Assembly (NCBI GenBank): GCA_023428365.1
Contig: JAEYYQ010000186.1
Location: 1-5,660, forward strand
Source of the DNA: Pseudomonadota bacterium
GTDB taxonomy: Bacteria > Pseudomonadota > Alphaproteobacteria > Rhizobiales > Hyphomicrobiaceae
Reading direction: 5' to 3'
Length of the DNA stretch: 5,660 nt
The translations under genes and the position numbers were made by a program. The stretch's first letter is position 1, and each line of letters begins with the position of its first letter. Of the stretch, positions 1 through 5,075 are shown in pieces. Under the pieces are notes generated by a model. It had not been told where the DNA came from, made no database searches, and was given only the letters and a program-made list of their open reading frames with translations.

Positions 1-118
1 GATCTCGCTGATGTCTGCGGCGTCGAGCTGGGCTGAAAGCTGAGCAGGCCAGATCGTCTCGTTTCTCTGAGATTGCACGTCCAAATATCTCCGGTCCTAT
101 CAGCCTCGGATCCGTTCG

Positions 119-2062
119 ATGATGAACCACCGCGACTCTGCCAACACGCCGGAGCGGCCGGACAGTAGCGACCGGTCAATTCCCGCAGACGGGGCGCCAG
201 ACCCTGAAACGCCTTCTCCTGAACTTTCGGCGCAGGAGCGTCGGCGGCTCCTATTGCGGCGCTTTATCCGAGCCGCGAGACAATTCTGGAGCAGCCAAGG
301 CCGGCTGCGCGCCTGGACACTGACCATTACACTCATTGCCGTTGTCCTCGCGGTCGTTGCTGCGTCTTACGCGATGAATGTTTGGAACCGTGCGATTTTC
401 GACGCGCTCGAACAACGCCATGCACCGCGGGTTGGGCAACTTGCACTGATTTACGTCGGCATCCTTTTCGTCAGCGTGCTATTGAGTGTCAGTCAAGTCT
501 ATCTGCGCACCAGACTGCAGCGGTCGTGGCGCAAATGGTTCACGGAGCATACGATTGATCGGTGGCTGCTGAGCGGTCGCTACTATCAGCTCAATCTGGT
601 TCACGGTGACCACAAAAATCCTGAAGCGCGCCTGTCTGAAGACGTCCGTATAGCGACAGAAGCACCCGTCGATTTCGTAACCGGCGTGTTGCAGGCATTT
701 GTTTCTGCGGCCACCTTCATTACCGTGCTGTGGACCATTGGTGGTTCCCTGAATCTTGCCGTGATCGGCGTCCCCATCGAGGTTCCCGGCTTTCTCGTCA
801 TCGCGGCAGTGCTGTACGCCGCGATCGCCAGCGGCGCCATGGTGATCATCGGCAGCCGTTTTGTGCAGGCATCGGAGGCAAAGAATCAGTCGGAAGCCGA
901 ACTGCGGTACGTGCTGACACGGGTTCGCGAGAATGGTGAGAGCATTGCATTGATCCGCGGGGAGGCGGAGGAGAGGGTTGGTCTTGGTCGGTCGCTAGCG
1001 AAGGTCCTTAGAGCCTGGAGAGACGTCGCATTTCAGACGATGAAAACGACTGCGGTTTCGCAGACATCCTCGTTCATAGCGCCGGTTCTTCCGATCATCT
1101 TGTGTGCGCCCAAGTATCTCGACGGCTCCATGTCGCTCGGTGAGATCATGCAGGCGGCGTCTGCTTTCACCATTGTACAGGCGGCATTCAATTGGATCGT
1201 CGATAATTATCCGCGCCTGGCGGACTGGACGGCATCTGCAATTCGCGTGGCGTCGCTGATCGCATCTTTGGACAGCCTCGAGGCTGCTGAAACCGGCGAT
1301 CAGGTTGGCCGGATCCAGATCCGCACTGATGGCGATGGCGCCGCCTTGCGGCTCAGAGATTTGTCCGTCGCACTTGATGATGGAACGGCAATTCTCGACG
1401 AAACCGAAGTCGATGTCATGCCTGGAGAGCGCGTTCTTATCGCCGGAGAGTCTGGCACGGGAAAGAGCACGCTGGTTCGAGCGCTCGCGGGCCTATGGCC
1501 CTGGGGAGGTGGTTCTGTCGAGCTTCAGAAGGGAGCATCGCTGTTTCTCCTTCCGCAGCGGCCGTACGTGCCGGTTGGATCGCTTCAGCGCGCAGTGACA
1601 TATCCGGCTGCGCCCGCGAGCATGCGGGAAAGCGATGTCGCCGATATGCTGAAGTTGGTCGGTCTTGCGCACTTGTCTGAGCGACTGGCCGAAGAGGAGC
1701 CGTGGGACCAGACATTGTCAGGCGGGGAGAAGCAACGCTTGGCGCTTGCACGCATCCTCCTCCACACGCCGGATATTGTAGTGCTCGACGAAGCGACGGC
1801 AGCGTTGGATCCAACGAGCCAGGACGAGCTGATGGAGCTTTTAACCAATAGACTGCCAAACACGACGATCATCAGTGTTGGTCATAGACCGGAGTTGGAG
1901 GCATTTCACACCCGAAAGCTCACGCTTGCGCGGCGACGCGGTGGTGCCCGGCTAGTCCGCGACGACGACCTGCGGCGCCGCACCGCCCCAATGCCGCTTC
2001 GGTCCTGGATCTACAGAGCGTTGAAGAAATCTTCAAAGGTGCGCGATGCGGCACGCCGCTGA
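119..2062 (+). CDS. ABC transporter, fused permease and ATPase of the SbmA/BacA-like class (ABC_membrane_2)
   Basis: A 647-residue inner-membrane half-transporter that should work as a homodimer and export or import its substrate with ATP. Residues 1-60 are polar and Pro/Ser/Arg-rich and probably disordered. Hydrophobic segments lie near 66-87, 107-127, 185-207, 225-245 and 315-360. The NPEARLSEDVR stretch (168-178) is the motif typical of the ABC_membrane_2 family (SbmA/BacA, Rv1819c, YddA, peroxisomal ALD). The ATPase half is complete: Walker A GESGTGKST (443-451, Lys449), Q-loop Gln480, signature LSGGE (533-537), Walker B VVLDE with Asp557 and Glu558, and H-loop His589, followed by a basic tail. 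Relatives carry peptides, cobalamin or very-long-chain acyl groups, so the substrate cannot be assigned. Two ATG codons stand in tandem (119, 122); the upstream ribosome binding site is poor (GGA near 108). The last 52 bp overlap a degenerate antisense frame. All catalytic motifs are present, so the gene looks functional. Confidence 0.93.
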   Translation: MMNHRDSANTPERPDSSDRSIPADGAPDPETPSPELSAQERRRLLLRRFIRAARQFWSSQGRLRAWTLTITLIAVVLAVVAASYAMNVWNRAIFDALEQRHAPRVGQLALIYVGILFVSVLLSVSQVYLRTRLQRSWRKWFTEHTIDRWLLSGRYYQLNLVHGDHKNPEARLSEDVRIATEAPVDFVTGVLQAFVSAATFITVLWTIGGSLNLAVIGVPIEVPGFLVIAAVLYAAIASGAMVIIGSRFVQASEAKNQSEAELRYVLTRVRENGESIALIRGEAEERVGLGRSLAKVLRAWRDVAFQTMKTTAVSQTSSFIAPVLPIILCAPKYLDGSMSLGEIMQAASAFTIVQAAFNWIVDNYPRLADWTASAIRVASLIASLDSLEAAETGDQVGRIQIRTDGDGAALRLRDLSVALDDGTAILDETEVDVMPGERVLIAGESGTGKSTLVRALAGLWPWGGGSVELQKGASLFLLPQRPYVPVGSLQRAVTYPAAPASMRESDVADMLKLVGLAHLSERLAEEEPWDQTLSGGEKQRLALARILLHTPDIVVLDEATAALDPTSQDELMELLTNRLPNTTIISVGHRPELEAFHTRKLTLARRRGGARLVRDDDLRRRTAPMPLRSWIYRALKKSSKVRDAARR

Positions 2063-2221
2063 TCTGCCAGCTTCCGGATCAATCGCGAGACGTTCTCAAT
2101 CGCTGCCTTGTTGGAGCACTTGGCTCAGTTCGGCGGAGGGCATCTCAAGGGCAAATGCCTTGACGATCAAGTGCACGCCGTCATCCAAAGCGCCCTTATG
2201 GACGACCGCGTTTCTCGTGTT
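2011..2221 (-). pseudogene. Unrecognised gene remnant fused behind the ku fragment, with a +1 frameshift
   Basis: From the point where Ku homology stops, the same frame reads on as an amphipathic, helix-rich sequence (GALDDGVHLIVKAFALEM, then PSAELSQVLQQ) and meets TGA at 2098-2096. If one G is removed from CAAGGCAGCG at about 2106-2107, the frame continues smoothly as VLQQAAIENVSRLIRKL, then ADQRRAASRTFEDFFNAL, and stops at TAG 2013-2011. The continued sequence keeps the same helical, Lys/Arg-rich character, which supports a real ancestral frame of at least 65 residues carrying a one-base insertion. I do not recognise the family. It may be the 3' part of a small hypothetical gene brought against ku by a deletion. 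Its last 52 bp are antisense to the end of the ABC transporter gene, so in its intact state the two would have been convergent and overlapping. Confidence 0.5.
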
Positions 2222-2583
2222 GGCGTCCTCGCCGCTCTTCCCGTCCGGCACGACACAGTAGGGGCGCTCATAGTAGAGCTTGTCGATATCCATCTCAGTC
2301 ACGAACTTGTCGATGTCGATAGTGTGTGTACTTTCTACCTCTACGGCTTCGAGCTCCTCCGGCTCGATGGGTACATAGCGACCGTTGCTCAACTCATAGC
2401 CGCGGCCCTTCTCATCCTTGTCGACGAAGTCTCCCGCTTCCTTATCCACCATCTGCTGCCGGAGTCTGTCGCCGATTCTCAGATTGATCTGATGAAAGCG
2501 CGTCTTCTCGGATTGGGATGATGTCGGGAACAGCAGCACGGGAGAGAGCTTCAGATACCCCTTCAATAGGCACGCGGCTCCAT
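2096..2583 (-). pseudogene. ku: Truncated, frameshifted ku (NHEJ DNA end-binding protein Ku)
   Basis: Ku is a homodimeric ring that binds DNA ends and recruits the ligase LigD in bacterial non-homologous end joining. Reading the minus strand from ATG at 2583 gives MEPRAY, then TGA where Ku has Trp. Restoring one G at about 2563-2566 (TATTGAAGG to TATTGGAAGG) joins this to KGYLKLS, so a one-base loss is the likely lesion. The downstream frame can still be opened by a TTG at 2566. Ku hallmarks follow in order: SQSEKTRFHQIN, RLRQQMVD, GRGYELSNGRYV, EELEAVEVESTHTIDIDKFV, and YYERPYCVVPDGKSGEDA. Between LKLS and PVLLFP about four residues usual in Ku (LVTC-like) are absent, which suggests a 12-bp deletion. 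Homology ends near 2222, at about residue 115 of a protein normally 260-300 long, so the C-terminal half of the barrel and the bridge are missing. A non-Ku tail continues in frame to TGA at 2098-2096. The product could not form the Ku ring. Confidence 0.85.
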
Positions 2584-2651
2584 GGTCCTGCGTTCCCGCT
2601 CCTCGCCGCCTCCGCCGGTTTGCAGCGCTGGTCGGGGGCGGTTTTTCCCGT

Positions 2652-2680
2652 TTGCAACGCAGATCCGGATTGCTTAGTTT
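2652..2680 (+). promoter_or_regulatory. Possible sigma-70-type promoter of the small membrane protein gene
   Basis: TTGCAA (2652-2657) and TAGTTT (2675-2680) are separated by 17 bp. They match the housekeeping consensus at 4 of 6 and 3 of 6 positions. The placement would give a short leader carrying the ribosome binding site at 2691-2696. The match is weak and the call rests largely on position. Confidence 0.3.
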
Positions 2681-2701
2681 TTAGCCAAAAGGGAGGCGTC
2701 G

Positions 2702-2938
2702 ATGCAGCGTTATATGCGCTCTCTCCGGATCAGGATGACGATCACGCTTATTCTCGGCTGCATTGCAATGTGGGCGATGCTGTCAATTCTCGCGTACGTT
2801 TTGATCGATGACATGATCGCCATTGGGCTTATATCGCTGGCAGCTGCTGCGTTCGCCGTGTTCCTTTTTTTCGATCAGCGCGCTCGGTTTGAAGCCGAGT
2901 TGTCGGAGACGCAATCGACCGACCGCTCGGAAGTTTGA
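2702..2938 (+). CDS. Small two-helix membrane protein, hypothetical
   Basis: A 78-residue protein with a short basic N-terminus (residues 1-11, four Arg). Two hydrophobic segments follow at about 12-34 and 37-57, joined by a tight acidic turn (IDDM). The cytosolic tail is charged and soluble (DQRARFEAELSETQ, about 58-78) and likely helical. The positive-inside rule puts both ends in the cytoplasm. The start is supported by GGGAGG at 2691-2696, five bases before ATG 2702. The gene is divergent from the broken ku remnant and separated by 263 bp from the next plus-strand gene. I do not recognise a family. Small proteins of this layout are common in alphaproteobacteria and often stress-related, but nothing here assigns a job. 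It is probably a real gene because hydrophobicity pattern and ribosome binding site agree. Confidence 0.72.
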   Translation: MQRYMRSLRIRMTITLILGCIAMWAMLSILAYVLIDDMIAIGLISLAAAAFAVFLFFDQRARFEAELSETQSTDRSEV

Positions 2939-3201
2939 CGAGCGTTCAGCACGCAGGCGCGGCCGGAAGACGAAAAAGACGCGGACAAATTCTGTTGGAC
3001 TTCACACCGATGGCGAGCTTGTGGTTGTGCTCGATCGACAGCGATCTGCTCTTGCTGCGATAGCAATACCGTGATGCGCGGCTGGATGGACATCATTCGA
3101 TAAGCTGCTAGTTTCATCTATCGTTGGCGACTGTATTGGCGTACCAGCGACTGAGAGACAGGACTGTGCTCTTGCCCAATCCCTGAGAGCAGGAGCACGT
3201 T

Positions 3202-3432
3202 GTGCCCACCATCAAAGAACCCCATACAGGTCTATTCGGCCTATCGGATTTAGATGTCCTTGACGTCGCTGTGACCGAAGCGTGGGCCGTACTTTCTAAT
3301 CCCAAGCACAGCAGGCCATGGGTTTACACGCGTGAAGACATCGCTCGTCACGTCATTGCCGAAGCCGCCAAAGGTGAGCGCGACAAAGCGGTGCTGGCCA
3401 CTCGCGTCGTATCGCAGCTTGTGGAGGTGTAG
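3202..3432 (+). CDS. Hypothetical protein, 76 residues, GTG start
   Basis: A soluble, probably helical protein. GTG 3202 is the likely start because AGGAG (3191-3195) lies six bases before it. Residues 13-32 form an amphipathic helix (LSDLDVLDVAVTEAWAVL). A Pro/Trp-containing linker follows (33-41), then a helical C-terminal half, TREDIARHVIAEAAKGERD (43-61) and KAVLATRVVSQLVEV. The pattern of I/V pairs followed by Ala, Gly-x-Arg-Asp and a spaced Leu resembles short rhizobial hypothetical proteins I have seen in outline, and loosely the 99-residue protein at the right end of this window (residues 38-64). I would not claim homology. There is no signal peptide, membrane segment or catalytic motif. 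The next gene begins 15 bp after the stop, so the two are probably an operon. Function unknown. Confidence 0.7.
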   Translation: MPTIKEPHTGLFGLSDLDVLDVAVTEAWAVLSNPKHSRPWVYTREDIARHVIAEAAKGERDKAVLATRVVSQLVEV

Positions 3433-3447
3433 GCAGGGGGATGACCG

Positions 3448-3642
3448 ATGAGAACCTACACCGTCGTTGTCACGCGCGGGGCTGAGATCCTTTTCGAAAA
3501 CGACATTCCGTTTATCAGCCGGAAGCGCTTTTCACAGTTGGTGGGTGAGTCGCTTGAGGATTACGCCATGCGTAGCGGCGTCGATCTTGAGGACGATGAA
3601 GTGACGGTCTCGGTGTCACCGAAACACGAGAAGCCCTCGTGA
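3448..3642 (+). CDS. Hypothetical protein, 64 residues, second gene of a small operon
   Basis: A small acidic protein. The N-terminal part (MRTYTVVVTRGAEILFEND) reads like two beta strands. A helix follows (about 26-43, KRFSQLVGESLEDYAMRSG), then an acidic loop (LEDDE) and a last strand (VTVSVSP). The predicted beta-beta-alpha-beta order is only a visual estimate. The ATG at 3448 is preceded by GCAGGGGG (3433-3440) with seven bases between. An ATG at 3441 is in another frame and gives only a short peptide. The gene follows the 76-residue gene by 15 bp and is likely cotranscribed with it. Its last three codons (CCC TCG TGA) form the start of the left arm of a 12-bp inverted repeat, so translation termination and formation of that hairpin are physically coupled. 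Family not recognised. Confidence 0.68.
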   Translation: MRTYTVVVTRGAEILFENDIPFISRKRFSQLVGESLEDYAMRSGVDLEDDEVTVSVSPKHEKPS

Positions 3643-3672
3643 TCGCCTATGGCCTACCAACGATCACGAGGG
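3634..3672 (+). repeat. Inverted repeat 1: perfect 12-bp arms, 15-nt loop
   Basis: CCCTCGTGATCG (3634-3645) pairs perfectly with CGATCACGAGGG (3661-3672) across a 15-nt loop. The left arm contains the stop codon of the preceding gene. No T-run follows on either strand, so it is not a canonical intrinsic terminator, although it could stall polymerase or protect the 3' end of the operon mRNA. Its right arm GATCACGAGGGT recurs exactly at 3793-3804. Confidence 0.85.
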
Positions 3673-3689
3673 TGCACTGCCCACTGCAT

Positions 3690-3708
3690 CGTTCCCTGAG
3701 GAGGAACG
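3690..3708 (+). repeat. Short inverted repeat, 6-bp arms
   Basis: CGTTCC (3690-3695) and GGAACG (3703-3708) face each other across seven bases. On its own this could be chance. It is listed because it sits in line with three other hairpins within 170 nt. Confidence 0.45.
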
Positions 3709-3751
3709 CCAATACAATCCGCAAGGCTTTATTTGAGTTCCTGCCAAGCTG

Positions 3752-3771
3752 AAGTTTTGCCCATAAAACTT
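3752..3771 (+). repeat. AT-rich hairpin, 7-bp perfect arms
   Basis: AAGTTTT (3752-3758) pairs with AAAACTT (3765-3771) across a six-base loop. It stops one base before the second GC-rich inverted repeat begins, so the two would stack as adjacent helices in an RNA. Confidence 0.55.
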
Positions 3772-3772
3772 A

Positions 3773-3804
3773 ACCCTCGTGACCAGAGGGCGGATCACGA
3801 GGGT
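3773..3804 (+). repeat. Inverted repeat 2: second copy of the CCCTCGTGA palindrome
   Basis: ACCCTCGTGA (3773-3782) pairs with TCACGAGGGT (3795-3804) over a 12-nt loop. The arm word is the same as in inverted repeat 1 (3634-3672), and GATCACGAGGGT is shared exactly (3662-3673 and 3793-3804), while the loops are unrelated. Conserved arms with divergent loops are what is expected of a repeated palindromic element or of a recognition site, rather than of two independent terminators. Confidence 0.82.
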
Positions 3805-3819
3805 CGAAGCAGGAGCGTC

Positions 3820-3915
3820 ATGTCAGCGTGTTCCCAGGAGAGGAACCTACGTGAAACCCTTAATGCGGCGAGTAAGTTCCAGCACAATTTTTGGGTTGAG
3901 CTATTCTCACCCTAG
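3820..3915 (+). CDS. Possible 31-residue small ORF after the hairpin block
   Basis: ATG 3820 is preceded by AGGAG (3811-3815) with four bases between, which is slightly close but usable, and the frame runs 31 codons to TAG 3913-3915. The peptide is mixed polar and aromatic (ends FWVELFSP) with no recognisable motif. A second frame from GTG 3851, after AGGAG at 3836-3840, gives a 24-residue peptide with a signal-like start (MKPLMRRVSSS). That may be the beginning of a broken exported-protein gene. Either could be chance. Confidence 0.2.
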   Translation: MSACSQERNLRETLNAASKFQHNFWVELFSP

Positions 3916-4210
3916 TTGTGGATAGCGCTAATCTCCTTGGTTTGTTGTGGCCCTATATATTTGTAATCATTAATGTTTCAGGCTCTCGAGCGCGGCCCGG
4001 TCAAATCTACAGCACTATCGCTTGTTTTCAGCCCCGTCGCCTTGCGACCGGCACCTACCTAGCCGAGGTGGCCCGATCACGTAGAGCGGCGAACCGGGAA
4101 AACGATCCGGCGCTTATTGGTTAAGACCGCAGTTAAGATGCACGCGAGAAACCGGGAGGGAAAGCGATGGGTGGAACGTCGTAGAGACAATGGCCGTAGC
4201 GGCGGCAACT
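3916..4210. other. Non-coding or degenerate stretch before the ligD remnant
   Basis: No convincing gene is visible here. An AT-rich patch near 3945-3975 (CCTATATATTTGTAATCATT) could hold a promoter but has no good -35 partner. A plus-strand frame from 3918 stays open for 68 codons without a ribosome binding site or family resemblance. Another frame from ATG 4138 runs in phase into the ligase remnant (Lys/Arg-rich start) and may include degraded sequence upstream of the ligase domain. GGGAGG at 4155-4160 precedes an ATG that opens only a five-codon frame. Confidence 0.4.
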
Positions 4211-4660
4211 ATGCCGCGGTTCATTGTGCGGCCTTGCGCCAGATCGTGCCGAAAGGTGATCGCTAGGTTCACGAGATCAAATTCGACGGCTACCGCATCC
4301 AGGCTCGACTGGCCGTATTGCTTTGGCGCCATCGCCGAAGGCGGTGATGGACATTCCCGCTAACGACCTGATGCTCGACGGAGAGATCGCCCGACGGCCG
4401 CGGCGCCGGTGACTACAACGCGTTGCTCGCTGGCGGCTGTATCTGGGAAAACGCGTCGGCCGCGGTCTGATTTACGTCGGCAGGGCCGGCGTTGGGTTTA
4501 TGGTGAGGAGCGCTGAAGACTTGCGCAGCAGCTCGATCCGCTGGTGGTCGATATTGAGTTCCACGCGGTGACTGGTGAAGGTCTGCTGCGGGCGGCAAGC
4601 TTTAAAGGCGTGACCAAACAGCAAAAACCCCGCCGTAGCGGGGCTGCCCCTGAACGATGA
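4211..4660 (+). pseudogene. ligD: Decayed LigD-type ATP-dependent DNA ligase
   Basis: LigD-family ligases seal breaks held by Ku in bacterial NHEJ. Ligase pieces appear in the right order but in changing frames. MPRFIVRPC (from 4211) is the start of the ligase domain. ALRQIVPKGDR, then TAG (4264-4266) in place of Trp, then VHEIKFDGYRIQARL carries the catalytic KxDG lysine. FGAIAE, then AVMDIPANDLMLDGEIA (from 4341) follows after one extra G. GDYNALLA is next. WRLYLGKRVGRGLIYVGRAG (from 4431) belongs to the OB-fold. QQLDPL is followed directly by VVDIEFHAVTGEGLLRA, then ASFKGV (to about 4612). Between GDYNALLA and the OB-fold roughly 130 residues of the adenylation domain are missing, and a few dozen more before VVDIEF. 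The last frame runs to TGA at 4658-4660, but its end is not ligase-like and overlaps a terminator. At least five frame changes, a nonsense codon and deletions make it non-functional. Confidence 0.85.
4623..4645 (-). terminator. Intrinsic terminator, minus strand
   Basis: Read on the minus strand, CCCCGC (4643-4638) pairs with GCGGGG (4633-4628) over the tetraloop TACG and is followed by TTTTT (4627-4623). This is a compact, canonical Rho-independent terminator. No minus-strand gene is evident to its right, so the transcript it once ended is probably lost. On the plus strand there is no T-run. Confidence 0.72.
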
Positions 4661-4786
4661 CGCATCGCCAATCCGACAGGCGAGCCCATCAAAGCGAACC
4701 GTGCGTCTGCTGTCAATTGCCATCGTGCGCGATTAATGCGGTCGCTCCGCGGCTGCAAAGGCGGACTTAGCGAATAAAATGCAATC

Positions 4787-4812
4787 GGAACCGCTAACCG
4801 GTCGTCCGCGTT
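4787..4812 (+). promoter_or_regulatory. Candidate EcfG (general stress sigma factor) promoter
   Basis: GGAAC (4787-4791) is separated by 17 bases from CGTT (4809-4812), matching the published alphaproteobacterial EcfG/RpoE2 consensus GGAAC-N16/17-CGTT at all core positions. It points toward the SRAP remnant whose ATG is at 4950, which would leave a leader of about 130 nt. Regulation of repair genes by this sigma factor is known in rhizobia (for example ku/ligD genes in Sinorhizobium), so the context fits. A nine-base core can occur by chance. Confidence 0.5.
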
Positions 4813-4949
4813 CTGATCGCGATGGGTTGATCCGGCTGACACACCTGACCGGCCCGTTGTTGCTCTCGGAAGACCCAGGACGAGCGTTGCTGACGGCCCC
4901 TCCCACGCTCAGCCGTGCTCGTCCTCTCATTACGTGCTATCTGGCACAA

Positions 4950-5070
4950 ATGTGCAATCTCTACTCTCAACCCGCAACGTCGATGCGATGGTCTGGCACG
5001 CAGTTTCGATTCCGACCGTATGCACATCGTGCAGCTGGAAATTGAGAAGGCGGATTTGCTCGGACAGTGA
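4950..5070 (+). pseudogene. SRAP-domain (YedK/HMCES-type) gene remnant with its middle deleted
   Basis: SRAP proteins form a covalent crosslink between their Cys2 and abasic sites in single-stranded DNA, shielding the lesion. ATG 4950 opens MCNLYS, the standard N-terminus of rhizobial SRAP proteins including Cys2. Allowing one lost base at about 4967, the sequence continues TRNVDAM, giving the family-like start MCNLYSxTRNVDAM. From 4990, in the third frame, it reads GLARSFDSDRMHIVQ, then LEIEKADLLGQ and TGA (5068-5070), which resembles the C-terminal end of SRAP proteins (basic strand MxIVQ, then a short acidic ending). About 180-200 codons between the two ends are missing, including the active-site Asn, Glu and His region. 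The N-terminal match is stronger than the C-terminal one. The upstream candidate EcfG promoter may have been its own. Confidence 0.6.
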
Positions 5071-5075
5071 ATTCC

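Noticed and set aside
1..36. Possible C-terminal end of an upstream gene in frame 1 (ends ELG then TGA)
   Set aside because: Only 11 codons are visible with no motif; too short to support.
1437..1872. Two long minus-strand open frames of 95 and 140 codons
   Set aside because: Both are shadows of the ATPase domain of the ABC transporter, whose motifs are complete on the plus strand.
2108..2521. 137-codon plus-strand open frame
   Set aside because: It is antisense to the ku remnant, whose minus-strand translation carries clear Ku motifs; the plus frame resembles nothing.
2571..2596. EcfG-like promoter on the minus strand for ku (GGAAC at 2596-2592 and CGTG 17 bases on)
   Set aside because: The -10 element is CGTG rather than CGTT and would lie downstream of the ku ATG (2583), so it cannot drive the natural start.
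3918..4124. 68-codon plus-strand open frame
   Set aside because: No ribosome binding site, hydrophobic start followed by unrelated composition, and no family resemblance; probably chance.
4173..4198. EcfG-like element GGAAC-N17-CGTA before the ligD relic
   Set aside because: The -10 core is off consensus and the position is too close to the first recognisable ligase residues to be convincing.
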